Source of the DNA: Nitrincola tapanii
Lineage (GTDB): Bacteria; Pseudomonadota; Gammaproteobacteria; Pseudomonadales; Balneatricaceae
Length of the DNA stretch: 64,000 nt
Assembly (NCBI RefSeq): GCF_008368715.1
Contig: NZ_SMRS01000001.1
Location: 124,001 to 188,000, forward strand
Direction of reading: 5' to 3'
The notes beneath the pieces are model-generated. The model was given only the letters and a program-made list of their open reading frames with translations. It had not been told where the DNA came from and did no database searches. The position numbers and the translations under genes are program-made. Shown here in pieces: positions 56,736-64,000 of this stretch. Each line of letters starts with the position of its first letter. The stretch's first letter is position 1.

Positions 56736-58364
56736 ATGTCTAAGCCCTTGCGTATAGTTGCGGCGCAACTCAATTTTTTAGTGGGTGATATTCCCGGTAA
56801 TACCGAGCTGATTCTAGCGGCCGCGCAGAAGGCTCGGGATGATGATCAGGCCGATATAATTGTTTTTCCAGAGCTGGCCTTAACCGGCTATCCGCCGGAA
56901 GATCTTTTATTGCGCCCGAGCCTGGAGACACGTGTGGCGCGAGGGCTGAACCGACTCCTGACAGAAGTTCGTGATATCACCTTAGTGTTGGGTTATCCGC
57001 GCTACCGCCAGGGTGTGCTTTATAACATGGCCGGTGTCATTCGTGATGGTGAGTGGCTGGCCGAATACGCCAAACGCTGTTTGCCGAATTATCAGGTGTT
57101 TGATGAGAAGCGCTATTTTGTCGCGGGTGAGCAGCCTGGTGTATTTGAGCACCTAGGTGTGCGCATGGGTTTGGCGATTTGTGAAGATCTTTGGCATACC
57201 GCCCCGATGGCGGATCTAGCCGCCGCAGAAGTGGATCTGGTGCTGAGCCTCAACGCCTCACCTTTTCATGTTGGTAAATCTCGTCAACGTCATGCCGTAT
57301 TAAAGCAGCGTGCGCAGCAGATCCAGGCACCGATCCTTTATGTCAATCTGGTGGGTGGGCAAGATGAGTTGGTGTTTGATGGCGGTTCGCAAGCGGTGAT
57401 GCCCGATGCGGCGGATGACTTCTGTGCCGAGCACTTTATTGAAGTGCAATCGATTTTTGAATTTGATCCTGCTCAGAAGCGTTTCGTCAGTCAGGTCGCA
57501 AGCACAGCCTTTCCCGAGGAAGATGCTTCCATCTGGCAGGCGTTGGTGTTGGGGGTACGAGATTATGTCAACAAAAATGGGTTTAAAGGCGTCGTGCTGG
57601 GGCTGTCGGGAGGCATAGATTCTGCAGTGACTGCCGCTATCGCGGTGGACGCACTCGGACCTGAGCGGGTGCAGTTGGTGATGATGCCGTTCCGGTATAC
57701 AGCCGATATCAGCTGTGAAGATGCAGCGGAGCAGGCTCGACGTATGGGTGTGGAGTATCACTCTATCTCGATTGAACCTATGTATGATGCCTTTATGCAG
57801 CAACTTGCCGATCTGTTCGCAGGCACCTCGGTGGATACCACGGAGCAGAATATTCAGGCGCGTTGTCGTGGAGTCGTGTTGATGGCTTTATCCAATAAGC
57901 AAGGTACCCTAGTGCTGACGACGGGCAATAAGAGCGAAGTCGCGGTGGGTTATTCGACGCTGTATGGTGATATGGCCGGAGGGTTTGATGTCTTAAAAGA
58001 TGTCTTAAAAACGCGTGTGTATCGTTTGGCACGTTATCGTAATGAGATCACTGAGGTAATCCCTGAGCGTGTCATCGTGCGCCCCCCCTCTGCAGAGCTG
58101 GCGCCGGATCAGAAGGATCAAGACTCCTTACCCGATTATGAGATCCTCGATCAAATTCTCGCCCTTTATATCGAGCGCGATTTCAGCGCTAAGGCGATCC
58201 TCGCGGAAGGTTTTCAGGAAGAGGATGTGCAGCGTGTGATTCGTCTAGTGGATATCAACGAATATAAGCGTCGGCAGGCGGCCATCGGGCCACGTATTAC
58301 AGAGCGAGGTTTTGGTCGTGATCGCCGCTATCCGATCACTTCAGGCTGGCGGCCTGGCGATTAA
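56736..58364 (+). CDS. nadE: Glutamine-dependent NAD+ synthetase
   Basis: 542 residues. The N-terminal nitrilase-type glutaminase has Glu in FPELALTGYPPEDLLLRPS, Lys in YAKRCLPNYQVFDE and Cys in LAICEDLWH; the C-terminal synthetase has the P-loop VLGLSGGIDSAVTAAIA and GNKSEVAVGYSTLYGDMAGG. Makes NAD from deamido-NAD. Last gene before the AT-rich fic insert. Confidence 0.96.
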   Translation: MSKPLRIVAAQLNFLVGDIPGNTELILAAAQKARDDDQADIIVFPELALTGYPPEDLLLRPSLETRVARGLNRLLTEVRDITLVLGYPRYRQGVLYNMAGVIRDGEWLAEYAKRCLPNYQVFDEKRYFVAGEQPGVFEHLGVRMGLAICEDLWHTAPMADLAAAEVDLVLSLNASPFHVGKSRQRHAVLKQRAQQIQAPILYVNLVGGQDELVFDGGSQAVMPDAADDFCAEHFIEVQSIFEFDPAQKRFVSQVASTAFPEEDASIWQALVLGVRDYVNKNGFKGVVLGLSGGIDSAVTAAIAVDALGPERVQLVMMPFRYTADISCEDAAEQARRMGVEYHSISIEPMYDAFMQQLADLFAGTSVDTTEQNIQARCRGVVLMALSNKQGTLVLTTGNKSEVAVGYSTLYGDMAGGFDVLKDVLKTRVYRLARYRNEITEVIPERVIVRPPSAELAPDQKDQDSLPDYEILDQILALYIERDFSAKAILAEGFQEEDVQRVIRLVDINEYKRRQAAIGPRITERGFGRDRRYPITSGWRPGD

Positions 58365-58367
58365 AAC

Positions 58368-58532
58368 TTAGATGAGGTCAAAGAGGAAAATGCTGATTGA
58401 GTAGCGGCTTGGACAAATTAAACGCTCGCTACGTAAAGCCTCTCTTAATGCGAGAGGCTGCTGCTTTTCGTTTTCAAGCTCAGTTAGCTTGTTATCAATA
58501 GCAGAAATGTTCGGGTAGCGAGCGTCATTCAT
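58368..58532 (-). pseudogene. Possible gene remnant (short coiled-coil reading frame)
   Basis: A 54-residue frame from ATG 58532 (or 58568). MNDARYPNISAIDNKL, then TELENEKQQPLALREALRSE looks like the N-terminal coiled coil of a larger protein; after it the sequence turns hydrophobic and stops. I do not recognise the parent. It lies in the AT-rich gap of about 303 bases between nadE and fic; the rest of the gap (58569-58667) shows no gene. Confidence 0.25.
58437..58467 (+). terminator. Possible terminator downstream of nadE
   Basis: AGCCTCTC (58437-58444) and GAGAGGCT (58452-58459) form a perfect 8-bp stem with a 7-base loop, followed by GCTGCTTTTCGTTTT. It lies 73 bases after nadE, inside a short leftward open frame, so it is either a terminator or a chance of that frame. 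Confidence 0.35.
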
Positions 58533-58667
58533 AACAAATGGATCTTGGTACTCAGCGTTATGAGGCACGAACTTGCGGTGGCTTGATCAGAGACTCAGCC
58601 TGACTAATACCTACTCCTTTCGTCATCTGCTCCACTTTTTGGAGGACCGGTAGGAATATTTTTTACC

Positions 58668-59771
58668 TCAAAAAGCATTGATACTATTACTGTCTTTTGT
58701 CATTAACGTCATCAATCGTGGGTGGACAAATATTTTTTCCTTTCCGGAATCGATTTCTTTCAGCACACCAATATCCGCTAACTGCTTTAAATAGGTTGAA
58801 GCCGTTTGGCGCTTTGCGATATCACGTTCAACTAGATTACTGATACGGCAATAGGGTTGTTCAAAAACAAGCTGAACCAGCTCGTAGCTATATATTTTGG
58901 GTAGCTGTGCCCTTATGTAATCCGTTGTACTTTCCATCAGTGCTCTAATCGCTGTGATTTTTTCACAGGTCCATATTGCAGTTTGCTCGACGCCTTTTAG
59001 CATAAATAACAGCCACTCTTCCCAATTCTGATCTTTGGTTACTTGGTTCAACAGGCGATAATAGTCTTGTTTGTTATGCACGATGAAACGACTTAAGTAC
59101 AAAATAGGTAGCGTTAAAAGACCGCATTCAATAAGGTACAAAACGTTTAAAATACGACCAGTTCGACCATTTCCGTCATAAAATGGGTGTATGGCTTCAA
59201 ATTGATAATGACTAACGGCCATCTTTATCAATGGATCTAAATCATCTTCATCATGAAGAAATCGTTCCCAGTTAGTTAACAAGTCGCGGATAACGTGTTC
59301 TCCAGCAGGCGGAGTATAGATAATTTCTCCAGTCGTCTGGTTGCCTATAAAAGTTCCCGGCACTTTACGAATTTCCATTTCAGCGTGCTTTAACGTACTG
59401 CATACCTCAATGGCAGTCGCTGTGCAAAGCGGCTTTTTTTCAAGCTGTATATAGCCTTGGTATAACGCCGTCCTGTAACGTAAAGCTTCCTTTGTTGCAT
59501 GATCGGCGCCTTTATCTTCTAGAGCATACTGGAAAAGCTTATCAGTAGTGGTGACAATATTTTCAATTTCTGAACTATCTTTTGCTTCCAGCAAAGGCAG
59601 TAAGTTAATTAGCATGCTTTGGTTAGGTATAAGTTCCCCAGCCTTTTTTAACTCTGCTACAGCGGCGCGTGCAGAAATACAGGCTTTCAGCACAGCCCTA
59701 GTTTCTATGGAATCTAGATTTGGTGGCAATGCGGGTAATTGGTTGTAAGGCTGCTCTGCTTGCCAGGTCAT
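58668..59771 (-). CDS. Fic-family protein AMPylator with N-terminal inhibitory motif and winged helix
   Basis: 367 residues. The Fic motif [12 protein letters not shown] (195-206) is intact, so it should transfer AMP to hydroxyl groups of proteins. S66-S67-E-I-E70-N71 fits the [S/T]xxxE[G/N] inhibitory helix, on the N-terminal side (class II, as in SoFic), so activity is self-restrained. [20 protein letters not shown] is the flap. The C-terminal part (about 300-360) looks like a winged helix ([29 protein letters not shown]), possibly a DNA binder. More AT-rich than its neighbours by eye, so perhaps acquired. No antitoxin gene is adjacent. Confidence 0.93.
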   Translation of the reverse strand: MTWQAEQPYNQLPALPPNLDSIETRAVLKACISARAAVAELKKAGELIPNQSMLINLLPLLEAKDSSEIENIVTTTDKLFQYALEDKGADHATKEALRYRTALYQGYIQLEKKPLCTATAIEVCSTLKHAEMEIRKVPGTFIGNQTTGEIIYTPPAGEHVIRDLLTNWERFLHDEDDLDPLIKMAVSHYQFEAIHPFYDGNGRTGRILNVLYLIECGLLTLPILYLSRFIVHNKQDYYRLLNQVTKDQNWEEWLLFMLKGVEQTAIWTCEKITAIRALMESTTDYIRAQLPKIYSYELVQLVFEQPYCRISNLVERDIAKRQTASTYLKQLADIGVLKEIDSGKEKIFVHPRLMTLMTKDSNSINAF

Positions 59772-59790
59772 GTTTAAATTTCCAATCTAA

Positions 59791-59909
59791 ATCGACATAA
59801 ATGAACTATTGGATTAGTTTATGTCGATCCGATCGACATATCAATTTCATGTGTCGATTTTTTGCTGTTTTTTCGACATGACATTTTTCTGTGTCGATAC
59901 AGTCGACAT
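59791..59909 (-). promoter_or_regulatory. Array of seven TCGACA(T) sites upstream of fic
   Basis: Seven copies of TCGACA(T), or its complement, lie within 120 bases: 59792, 59821, 59833, 59852, 59873, 59892 and 59903. They alternate in direction. 59821-59839 is a perfect palindrome (ATGTCGATC-C-GATCGACAT), and 59791-59801 with 59818-59828 an 11-bp inverted repeat (ATCGACATAAA/TTTATGTCGAT). Symmetric pairs centre near 59830, 59865 and 59900, about 35 bases apart. This looks like a cooperative operator of fic, maybe bound by its own winged helix. Confidence 0.7.
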
Positions 59910-60092
59910 ATCAAGACCCAATCCATACGATTGTGTCCGTCTAGTACCGGCAAACTCCTAACAAGCCAAAACTGGATAAAGGCGCAGTTCAACTAGCAAT
60001 ACTGGCAACAGTAGATGACAGACTGGCGGGCCTCTGGTCTGTCAGGCGCCGCCTTAAGGTGGGTAAAAAACGATTCGATGTTTTGGATCTGC
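59910..60092. other. Non-coding stretch between the fic operators and DUF3299
   Basis: About 180 bases without a plausible gene. It holds an 8-bp inverted repeat, TGACAGAC (60016-60023) and GTCTGTCA (60037-60044), beyond the DUF3299 stop; there is no T run, so an intrinsic terminator is not certain. It may mark the right edge of the AT-rich insert. Confidence 0.3.
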
Positions 60093-60668
60093 TCAGTAGA
60101 GCGACTCATCCCAATCATCATCTTCAAATATATAGGGTTCAATCACGAAAGCTTCGAGATGATAGCCTGAAGTGCCCAGATCGTGTTGAAAGGTTTGTGT
60201 GGTTAAGCGCCCGCTGATCCAGACCGCATCATAGAGACTTTCTACCTGCGTCCCCGGCTCAAATTTTACATCAATAATCTGATTAGAGGGCGGCGGTGGT
60301 ACATGGATGCAGGCGCCGAAATAGGGCACAAGGAAAAAGCGGTAGATACGATTCCCTTCGCCCTCTAAGGGCACCACAAAACCGGGTATGCGGATCATGC
60401 GCTGATCCATATCTTCACGGACCGGAGCTGAAGCAAGTACTCGCAGCATATTCTCCATATAACGCTCGGCCTCAGGGCTGAAATCATCGATTAAATCGAT
60501 CTCCATACCCACCCCGAATAGATCCTCAAGCGTCAGAGTGTAATCCTCTGGCATCAGATCATCCCACTCTAGCGTTTCAAACTTTGCAGAAGCGCCTGCG
60601 GCCCCCACGCTGGGGGTCAAGCTCAGAAAGACCAGTGCAAAGAAAATAGATCTGAATAAAGATGTCAT
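60093..60668 (-). CDS. Periplasmic DUF3299 protein of the zinc operon
   Basis: 191 residues with a signal peptide (about 1-24, ending VGAAGA). LEWDDLMPEDY at the mature start, then RIPGFVVPLEGEGNRIYRFFLVPYFGACIHVPPPPSNQII, is the DUF3299 signature with a conserved Cys and His that could bind metal. Last gene of the zrgA operon, 10 bases after the permease. Exact role unknown; likely a metal-handling partner of the transporter. Confidence 0.85.
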   Translation of the reverse strand: MTSLFRSIFFALVFLSLTPSVGAAGASAKFETLEWDDLMPEDYTLTLEDLFGVGMEIDLIDDFSPEAERYMENMLRVLASAPVREDMDQRMIRIPGFVVPLEGEGNRIYRFFLVPYFGACIHVPPPPSNQIIDVKFEPGTQVESLYDAVWISGRLTTQTFQHDLGTSGYHLEAFVIEPYIFEDDDWDESLY

Positions 60669-60678
60669 CCCATACCTG

Positions 60679-61938
60679 CTAAATGCGTGGAGTCAAACCA
60701 TCGGTCAGAGTATACCGATACGCGCCCAGAGCGGGTATCAGACCGACTAAAATTCCCGAGGTTTGGACCGCAGCAAGGAGCAGAAGTTGGTTCACAGAAG
60801 GCCAACCGAGTTGCAGAAAAATACCATAATCTAAAGCTAGGGTGTCTTGCACACTCCAGAGCAGTAAATACCAAAGCAGGCTGCCCAGCAGCAAACCTCC
60901 CAAGGTGAGCAAAGCCGCCTCTCCTACCACCCAAAGCAGAATGCGCCCGGGGCTGGCTCCGACGGCACGCAGAACCGCCAGCTCACGCCGCCGCTCTTTC
61001 AGACTGCTGAGCAAGACCGCGAGCATGCCGGTTAAGCCGGCTAAGACAACACAGGCAGACATGAGTAACAGGGTTTTTTCGGCGACTGAAAGCACTTGCC
61101 AAAGTTCCTGCAGCGCGACACCGGGTAGAATCGCCTGTAAAGGTTCGGCACGATATTGATTGATACTGCGTTGTAAGTGGAAGGTCGCGAGCGGGCTATT
61201 TAAACCGAGCATAAATGCGGTAATTTCACGCGGGGTTAAATCATAATTGCGCGCCTCATCCGCGCTGATACTCACGCCGGGCAAACGTGTACCGGCGCGC
61301 CAATCGAGATGGATGGCTTGCCAGGCTTCTAGTGATATCAAGAGGCTACGATCTACCGGTGTGCCGGTTGGCTGAAGGATACCCACGATACGGAAAGGCT
61401 TATCGCTATGTTGGGTGAAACTACCTCGTCCCAACCCATGAGCGACCACTACAGGATCCCCTAACTCATAACCCAGGGCACGAGCAGCTTCGGCACCTAT
61501 GACCAGATCGTAAAGATCCTCAAATGCGTGTCCAGCGCGAAAGCTCAAGAGTTGTTTGTTGCGCCCGAAACGATAATGAGCAAAGTAGTTGTGATCGGTG
61601 CCGATCACACGAAAACCACGATGCGAGTCACCGAGCGTGATGGGGATGCTCCAGTCTACAGCCTCCATCTGGCTGATCTCTTGATAACTGCTCCAGCGCA
61701 GATTGCGTGTTGGCTGGCCGATGTTAAACACAGAATAGAGCAGAAGAGGAAGAGAGCCTGTGCGTGCACCAACCACCAGATCGGTACCAGACAGGGTGTT
61801 AAAAAAGCTGGCGCGGGTATCTTCACGTAACTTATCCACACTCAATAACAACATCACGCTGATGGCAATGGTGATCAGTGTTAAGAGGGCACTGCTGCGA
61901 CGATTCAGCAGGCTGCGCCAGGCCAGTTGAAAAAACAT
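60679..61938 (-). CDS. ABC transporter permease (FtsX/MacB-like) of the zinc operon
   Basis: 419 residues from ATG 61938, overlapping the ATPase stop by one base. One N-terminal membrane helix, a large periplasmic domain (about 40-270), then three helices with the FtsX signature LKERRRELAVLRAVGASPGRIL. MacB/LolC-type topology points to mechanical work on a periplasmic partner rather than simple import. Belongs to the Zrg-like system recalled from Vibrio. Confidence 0.88.
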   Translation of the reverse strand: MFFQLAWRSLLNRRSSALLTLITIAISVMLLLSVDKLREDTRASFFNTLSGTDLVVGARTGSLPLLLYSVFNIGQPTRNLRWSSYQEISQMEAVDWSIPITLGDSHRGFRVIGTDHNYFAHYRFGRNKQLLSFRAGHAFEDLYDLVIGAEAARALGYELGDPVVVAHGLGRGSFTQHSDKPFRIVGILQPTGTPVDRSLLISLEAWQAIHLDWRAGTRLPGVSISADEARNYDLTPREITAFMLGLNSPLATFHLQRSINQYRAEPLQAILPGVALQELWQVLSVAEKTLLLMSACVVLAGLTGMLAVLLSSLKERRRELAVLRAVGASPGRILLWVVGEAALLTLGGLLLGSLLWYLLLWSVQDTLALDYGIFLQLGWPSVNQLLLLAAVQTSGILVGLIPALGAYRYTLTDGLTPRI

Positions 61939-62648
61939 CAAGTGACTCCTGAACAGCGATTCATTTGGTTGAGATCCAGAACACGATCAAAGTGTGTGCT
62001 GAGGCTGAGATCGTGGCTCACAAAAACTAAGGTAGTTTGGTGTAAACGACAGAGAGAAAGAAGAAGCTCAATAAATAGATCACGAGTATCGGCATCTAGA
62101 GCCGAAGTGGGCTCATCAGCCAGCAGAATTTCAGGTTGTCCGATCAGGGCACGTGCTGCGGCGACACGTTGTTGTTGGCCAATCGAGAGGGTCGTTACCG
62201 GGCGGGTGGTGTGCAGCAGTTCGCCTAGTTGTAGCGGCTCTAATAGTGCTTGAGCGCTGGCGGCGAGACTGGCGTGCTCATTAAGCGCGCGCTGTTTGCG
62301 TAGCGCCGAAAACTGACAGGGTAGCAGCGTATTTTCCAGCAAGCTGAGATAGGGCAAAAGATTAAATTGTTGAAACAGAATGCCCAGATGGTCGGCGCGA
62401 AAGCGGTCGCGCCGACTCTGTCGCCAGGTTGAAATAGGCTGCCCCAGCAAGCGTATTTGCCCTTGCTGGGGAGTGATTAATCCACCTAAGAGATTGAGCA
62501 GAGTGCTTTTGCCAATGCCAGAGGGACCGCGTAAAAATACTTGCTCACCGGCCTGGATACTGAGGTTTGGCAGATCCAGAACCGGGGGATGTTTCGGCCA
62601 GGCAAAAATCAGTTGCTCTATCTCTATGACTGGTCGACTTAGGCTCAT
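61938..62648 (-). CDS. ABC transporter ATP-binding protein of the zinc operon
   Basis: 236 residues. Walker A GPSGIGKST, signature LSIGQQQRVAAARAL (Ile for the more common Gly-Gly) and Walker B LLADEPTSALD, as in LolD/MacB ATPases. Four bases after zrgA and coupled to the permease. Powers the FtsX-like partner. Confidence 0.92.
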   Translation of the reverse strand: MSLSRPVIEIEQLIFAWPKHPPVLDLPNLSIQAGEQVFLRGPSGIGKSTLLNLLGGLITPQQGQIRLLGQPISTWRQSRRDRFRADHLGILFQQFNLLPYLSLLENTLLPCQFSALRKQRALNEHASLAASAQALLEPLQLGELLHTTRPVTTLSIGQQQRVAAARALIGQPEILLADEPTSALDADTRDLFIELLLSLCRLHQTTLVFVSHDLSLSTHFDRVLDLNQMNRCSGVT

Positions 62649-62652
62649 GATC

Positions 62653-63288
62653 TCAGGGTATCAGTTTCAGCGTGTTATGGGTTGGTGTGAGCGTCATGGC
62701 ATTTTGGCCCTGACTGTTAATCAACTGCACTTCAATTTCGGTCAGTGAAGGGAAAAGCTCAAACAACTTGACCTCGACCGCACCTAATTGTTCCGGTGCT
62801 TGGCACTGAAACGCATACTCTACCGCAAAATCACTATGCTGGCCGTGATCGTGATCGTGATCGTGATCGTGATCGTGATCGTGTTTATGATCGTGCTCAG
62901 GCTTGGAAGCGGATTTTGAGCCGAGCAGCGATTGTTCTACCGACACCTGTTTCAGTTCGCAGGCAGCGGCATTCGGCCAATTCCACAGGCTTTCCGGATT
63001 TTCTAGCATCGCAACCGCTTGGTGCACACGTGCTTGGTCTTCATCCTGCTGGGCGGCATGTTCAAAGCCCACAATATCTGCAGCAGGTGCCAAAAGACTG
63101 ATCAATAGTTGTTGATCGTGCAACACGAGATCCATTTGCGCTAAGCCGTGCACATGACTATCGAGTGATGCGTGTTCATGGGCAGAGTGCGAGTGATCAG
63201 AGTGTGAGTGATGTGCTTGGCTATGTGCAAATAAAGGCGTACTGGTGAGAAGAAGTGCCGCAGTTAAAGGTAGAGGTGAGAGGCGCAT
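62653..63288 (-). CDS. zrgA: ZrgA-type zinc-binding periplasmic protein (DUF2796)
   Basis: 211 residues with a signal peptide (about 1-22). Two His-rich patches: HHSHSDHSHSAHEHASLDSHVHG at the mature start and an alternating His-Asp run at about 134-148 before GQHS. DUF2796 marks include HVHGLAQMDLVL, SLWNWPNAAACEL and VEYAFQCQAPEQL. It probably traps zinc for uptake. A near-perfect Zur box lies upstream, so it should be expressed under zinc starvation. First gene of a four-gene operon. Confidence 0.92.
   Translation of the reverse strand: MRLSPLPLTAALLLTSTPLFAHSQAHHSHSDHSHSAHEHASLDSHVHGLAQMDLVLHDQQLLISLLAPAADIVGFEHAAQQDEDQARVHQAVAMLENPESLWNWPNAAACELKQVSVEQSLLGSKSASKPEHDHKHDHDHDHDHDHDHGQHSDFAVEYAFQCQAPEQLGAVEVKLFELFPSLTEIEVQLINSQGQNAMTLTPTHNTLKLIP
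62845..62880. repeat. GTGATC hexamer repeat coding the His-Asp run of ZrgA
   Basis: Six perfect copies of GTGATC in a row, read on the minus strand as alternating His and Asp codons. Each unit adds two residues in frame, so copy number can change by slippage without a frameshift, tuning zinc-binding capacity. Confidence 0.9.
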
Positions 63289-63320
63289 GAAAATCTCCTT
63301 AAGCCATCGAATTTAATTTT

Positions 63321-63333
63321 GTTATAACATAAC
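63321..63333 (-). promoter_or_regulatory. Candidate Zur box upstream of zrgA
   Basis: GTTATAACATAAC differs by one base from the known gammaproteobacterial Zur core GTTATAATATAAC, and flanking T/A bases fit. It lies 33 bases before the zrgA ATG, a proper place for repression. Seen in sequence; Zur itself is not in this window. Confidence 0.7.
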
Positions 63334-63355
63334 TCTTTAAAAAAGTTCCATGAAA

Positions 63356-63375
63356 AAGCCACCCTGAGGTGGCTT
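63356..63375 (-). terminator. Intrinsic terminator of bamD
   Basis: AAGCCACC-CTGA-GGTGGCTT stem; read leftward it ends in TTTTTC. It lies 18 bases after the bamD stop and isolates the zrgA promoter from bamD transcription. Confidence 0.85.
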
Positions 63376-63393
63376 CTTCGCGACTTTGCTCGT

Positions 63394-64000
63394 TTATTGT
63401 GCCGGTTGGGCTTCAGCCTCTTCACGGCCATCACTGCCGAGAGTGCCAAATGTCATGCGGTTCAGCAAAGAACGACGCGGAGCCGCTTCTTCAGCTGGTG
63501 GCTGATCGAGCGTGGTGCGATTGGGACTCACAGGGCGTGCCGGTACGGCCGGTTCAATGTTGCCGAGCAAGCCAAAGGTTGCGGTGTAGAGCAGATCAAA
63601 ACGCTGTGGTGAGAAAGGACGAATCACATAATCAGGGAAGTTAAGACGCAAAACATCCAAAGCATTTTCCGCTAGATCATGCATGCCGATCTTAGAGTAG
63701 GCTTCCGCCATAATCGCCAGCGCATCCGGTACCGCAGGGGTTTCCTGCAGATTCTCGACCACATAACGGCCGCGGTTCGCGGCAGCAATCCAAGCCTCGC
63801 GCTTCATGTAATAGCTGGCAACATGGATCTCATAAATGGCTAAACGGTTTTTCAAATACTGCATACGACGCTGAGCATCGGGTGCATACTCACTGTCCGG
63901 ATAACGGTTCAGCAGGATCGAGAAGCTTTCAAAGGAATCCAGTGCTGCGCCTGGATCACGCTGGGTTTCATCCAAGGGCAGGAAGCGAGCTAAGAAAGAG
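63394..64000 (-). CDS. bamD: Outer-membrane assembly factor BamD, C-terminal part
   Basis: The frame is open to the window edge (base 64000), giving the last 201 residues; the lipoprotein signal and first TPR lie outside. [23 protein letters not shown], then [41 protein letters not shown], and [16 protein letters not shown] are BamD TPR repeats. A tail of about 70 residues follows the last TPR, longer than in E. coli. Essential for beta-barrel insertion. Confidence 0.95.
   Translation of the reverse strand, partial: SFLARFLPLDETQRDPGAALDSFESFSILLNRYPDSEYAPDAQRRMQYLKNRLAIYEIHVASYYMKREAWIAAANRGRYVVENLQETPAVPDALAIMAEAYSKIGMHDLAENALDVLRLNFPDYVIRPFSPQRFDLLYTATFGLLGNIEPAVPARPVSPNRTTLDQPPAEEAAPRRSLLNRMTFGTLGSDGREEAEAQPAQ

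Noticed and set aside
62796-63101. Rightward frame with Arg-Asp dipeptide repeats
   Set aside because: It is the antisense of the His-Asp run in zrgA, with no start context or family.

Overview
The window looks like the chromosome of a gammaproteobacterium, probably close to the Oceanospirillales/Pseudomonadales. This rests on gene order: nrdR-ribD-ribE-ribBA-ribH-nusB-thiL-pgpA-ribA; dxs-ispA-xseB beside a Vibrio-type sodium stator pair (pomAB); fabA next to fabB; ispB divergent from rplU-rpmA-obgE-proB; and rpsT, murJ, ribF-ileS-lspA-fkpB followed by minor pilins, thiO and nadE. No rRNA, tRNA, CRISPR array, prophage or complete insertion sequence was seen. No search or alignment could be run; functions are read from motifs and from memory of the families.

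Layout. 1-6124: a partial lipoprotein gene, then a leftward operon (SH3 protein, M48 peptidase lipoprotein, CHASE2 adenylate cyclase, GAF/HD-GYP phosphodiesterase, class II cAMP phosphodiesterase); by eye this part is more AT-rich than the rest. 6389-13920: metY, an RNase Sa/barnase-like RNase with its barstar, radA, a PilZ protein, a diguanylate cyclase, ettA and a PepSY protein. 14228-22045: glyA, nrdR and the riboflavin/thiamine/nusB cluster. 22074-26960: isoprenoid genes leftward, pomAB rightward. 27082-31425: an ABC1-type kinase, then a five-gene RiPP metallophore operon (bufferin/HvfA type): a Cys-repeat precursor, an MNIO (DUF692) enzyme, a DUF2063 partner, an ECF-like sigma factor and a small zinc-finger anti-sigma. 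31432-38086: universal stress protein, SulP transporter, chemoreceptor, two acyltransferases. 38104-43483: pxpABC, fabB, fabA, ispB. 43721-58364: translation, envelope and cofactor housekeeping with a minor-pilin block. 58365-60092: an AT-rich insert with a Fic AMPylator behind an array of TCGACAT sites. 60093-63288: a zinc-uptake operon (zrgA, ABC ATPase, permease, DUF3299) behind a near-consensus Zur box. 63394-64000: 3' part of bamD.

The most interesting systems are: (1) the HvfA-type RiPP operon, whose precursor holds ten 15-nt/5-residue units, seven of them with Cys, with an intrinsic terminator between precursor and enzymes; (2) the cAMP and c-di-GMP turnover operon, where a cyclase and two unrelated phosphodiesterases sit with a Tat-like M48 lipoprotein; (3) the seven-copy operator-like array upstream of fic; and (4) the Zur-box/Zrg operon. 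Many starts were moved from the longest frame to a better-supported codon, and each case is stated in the entry.
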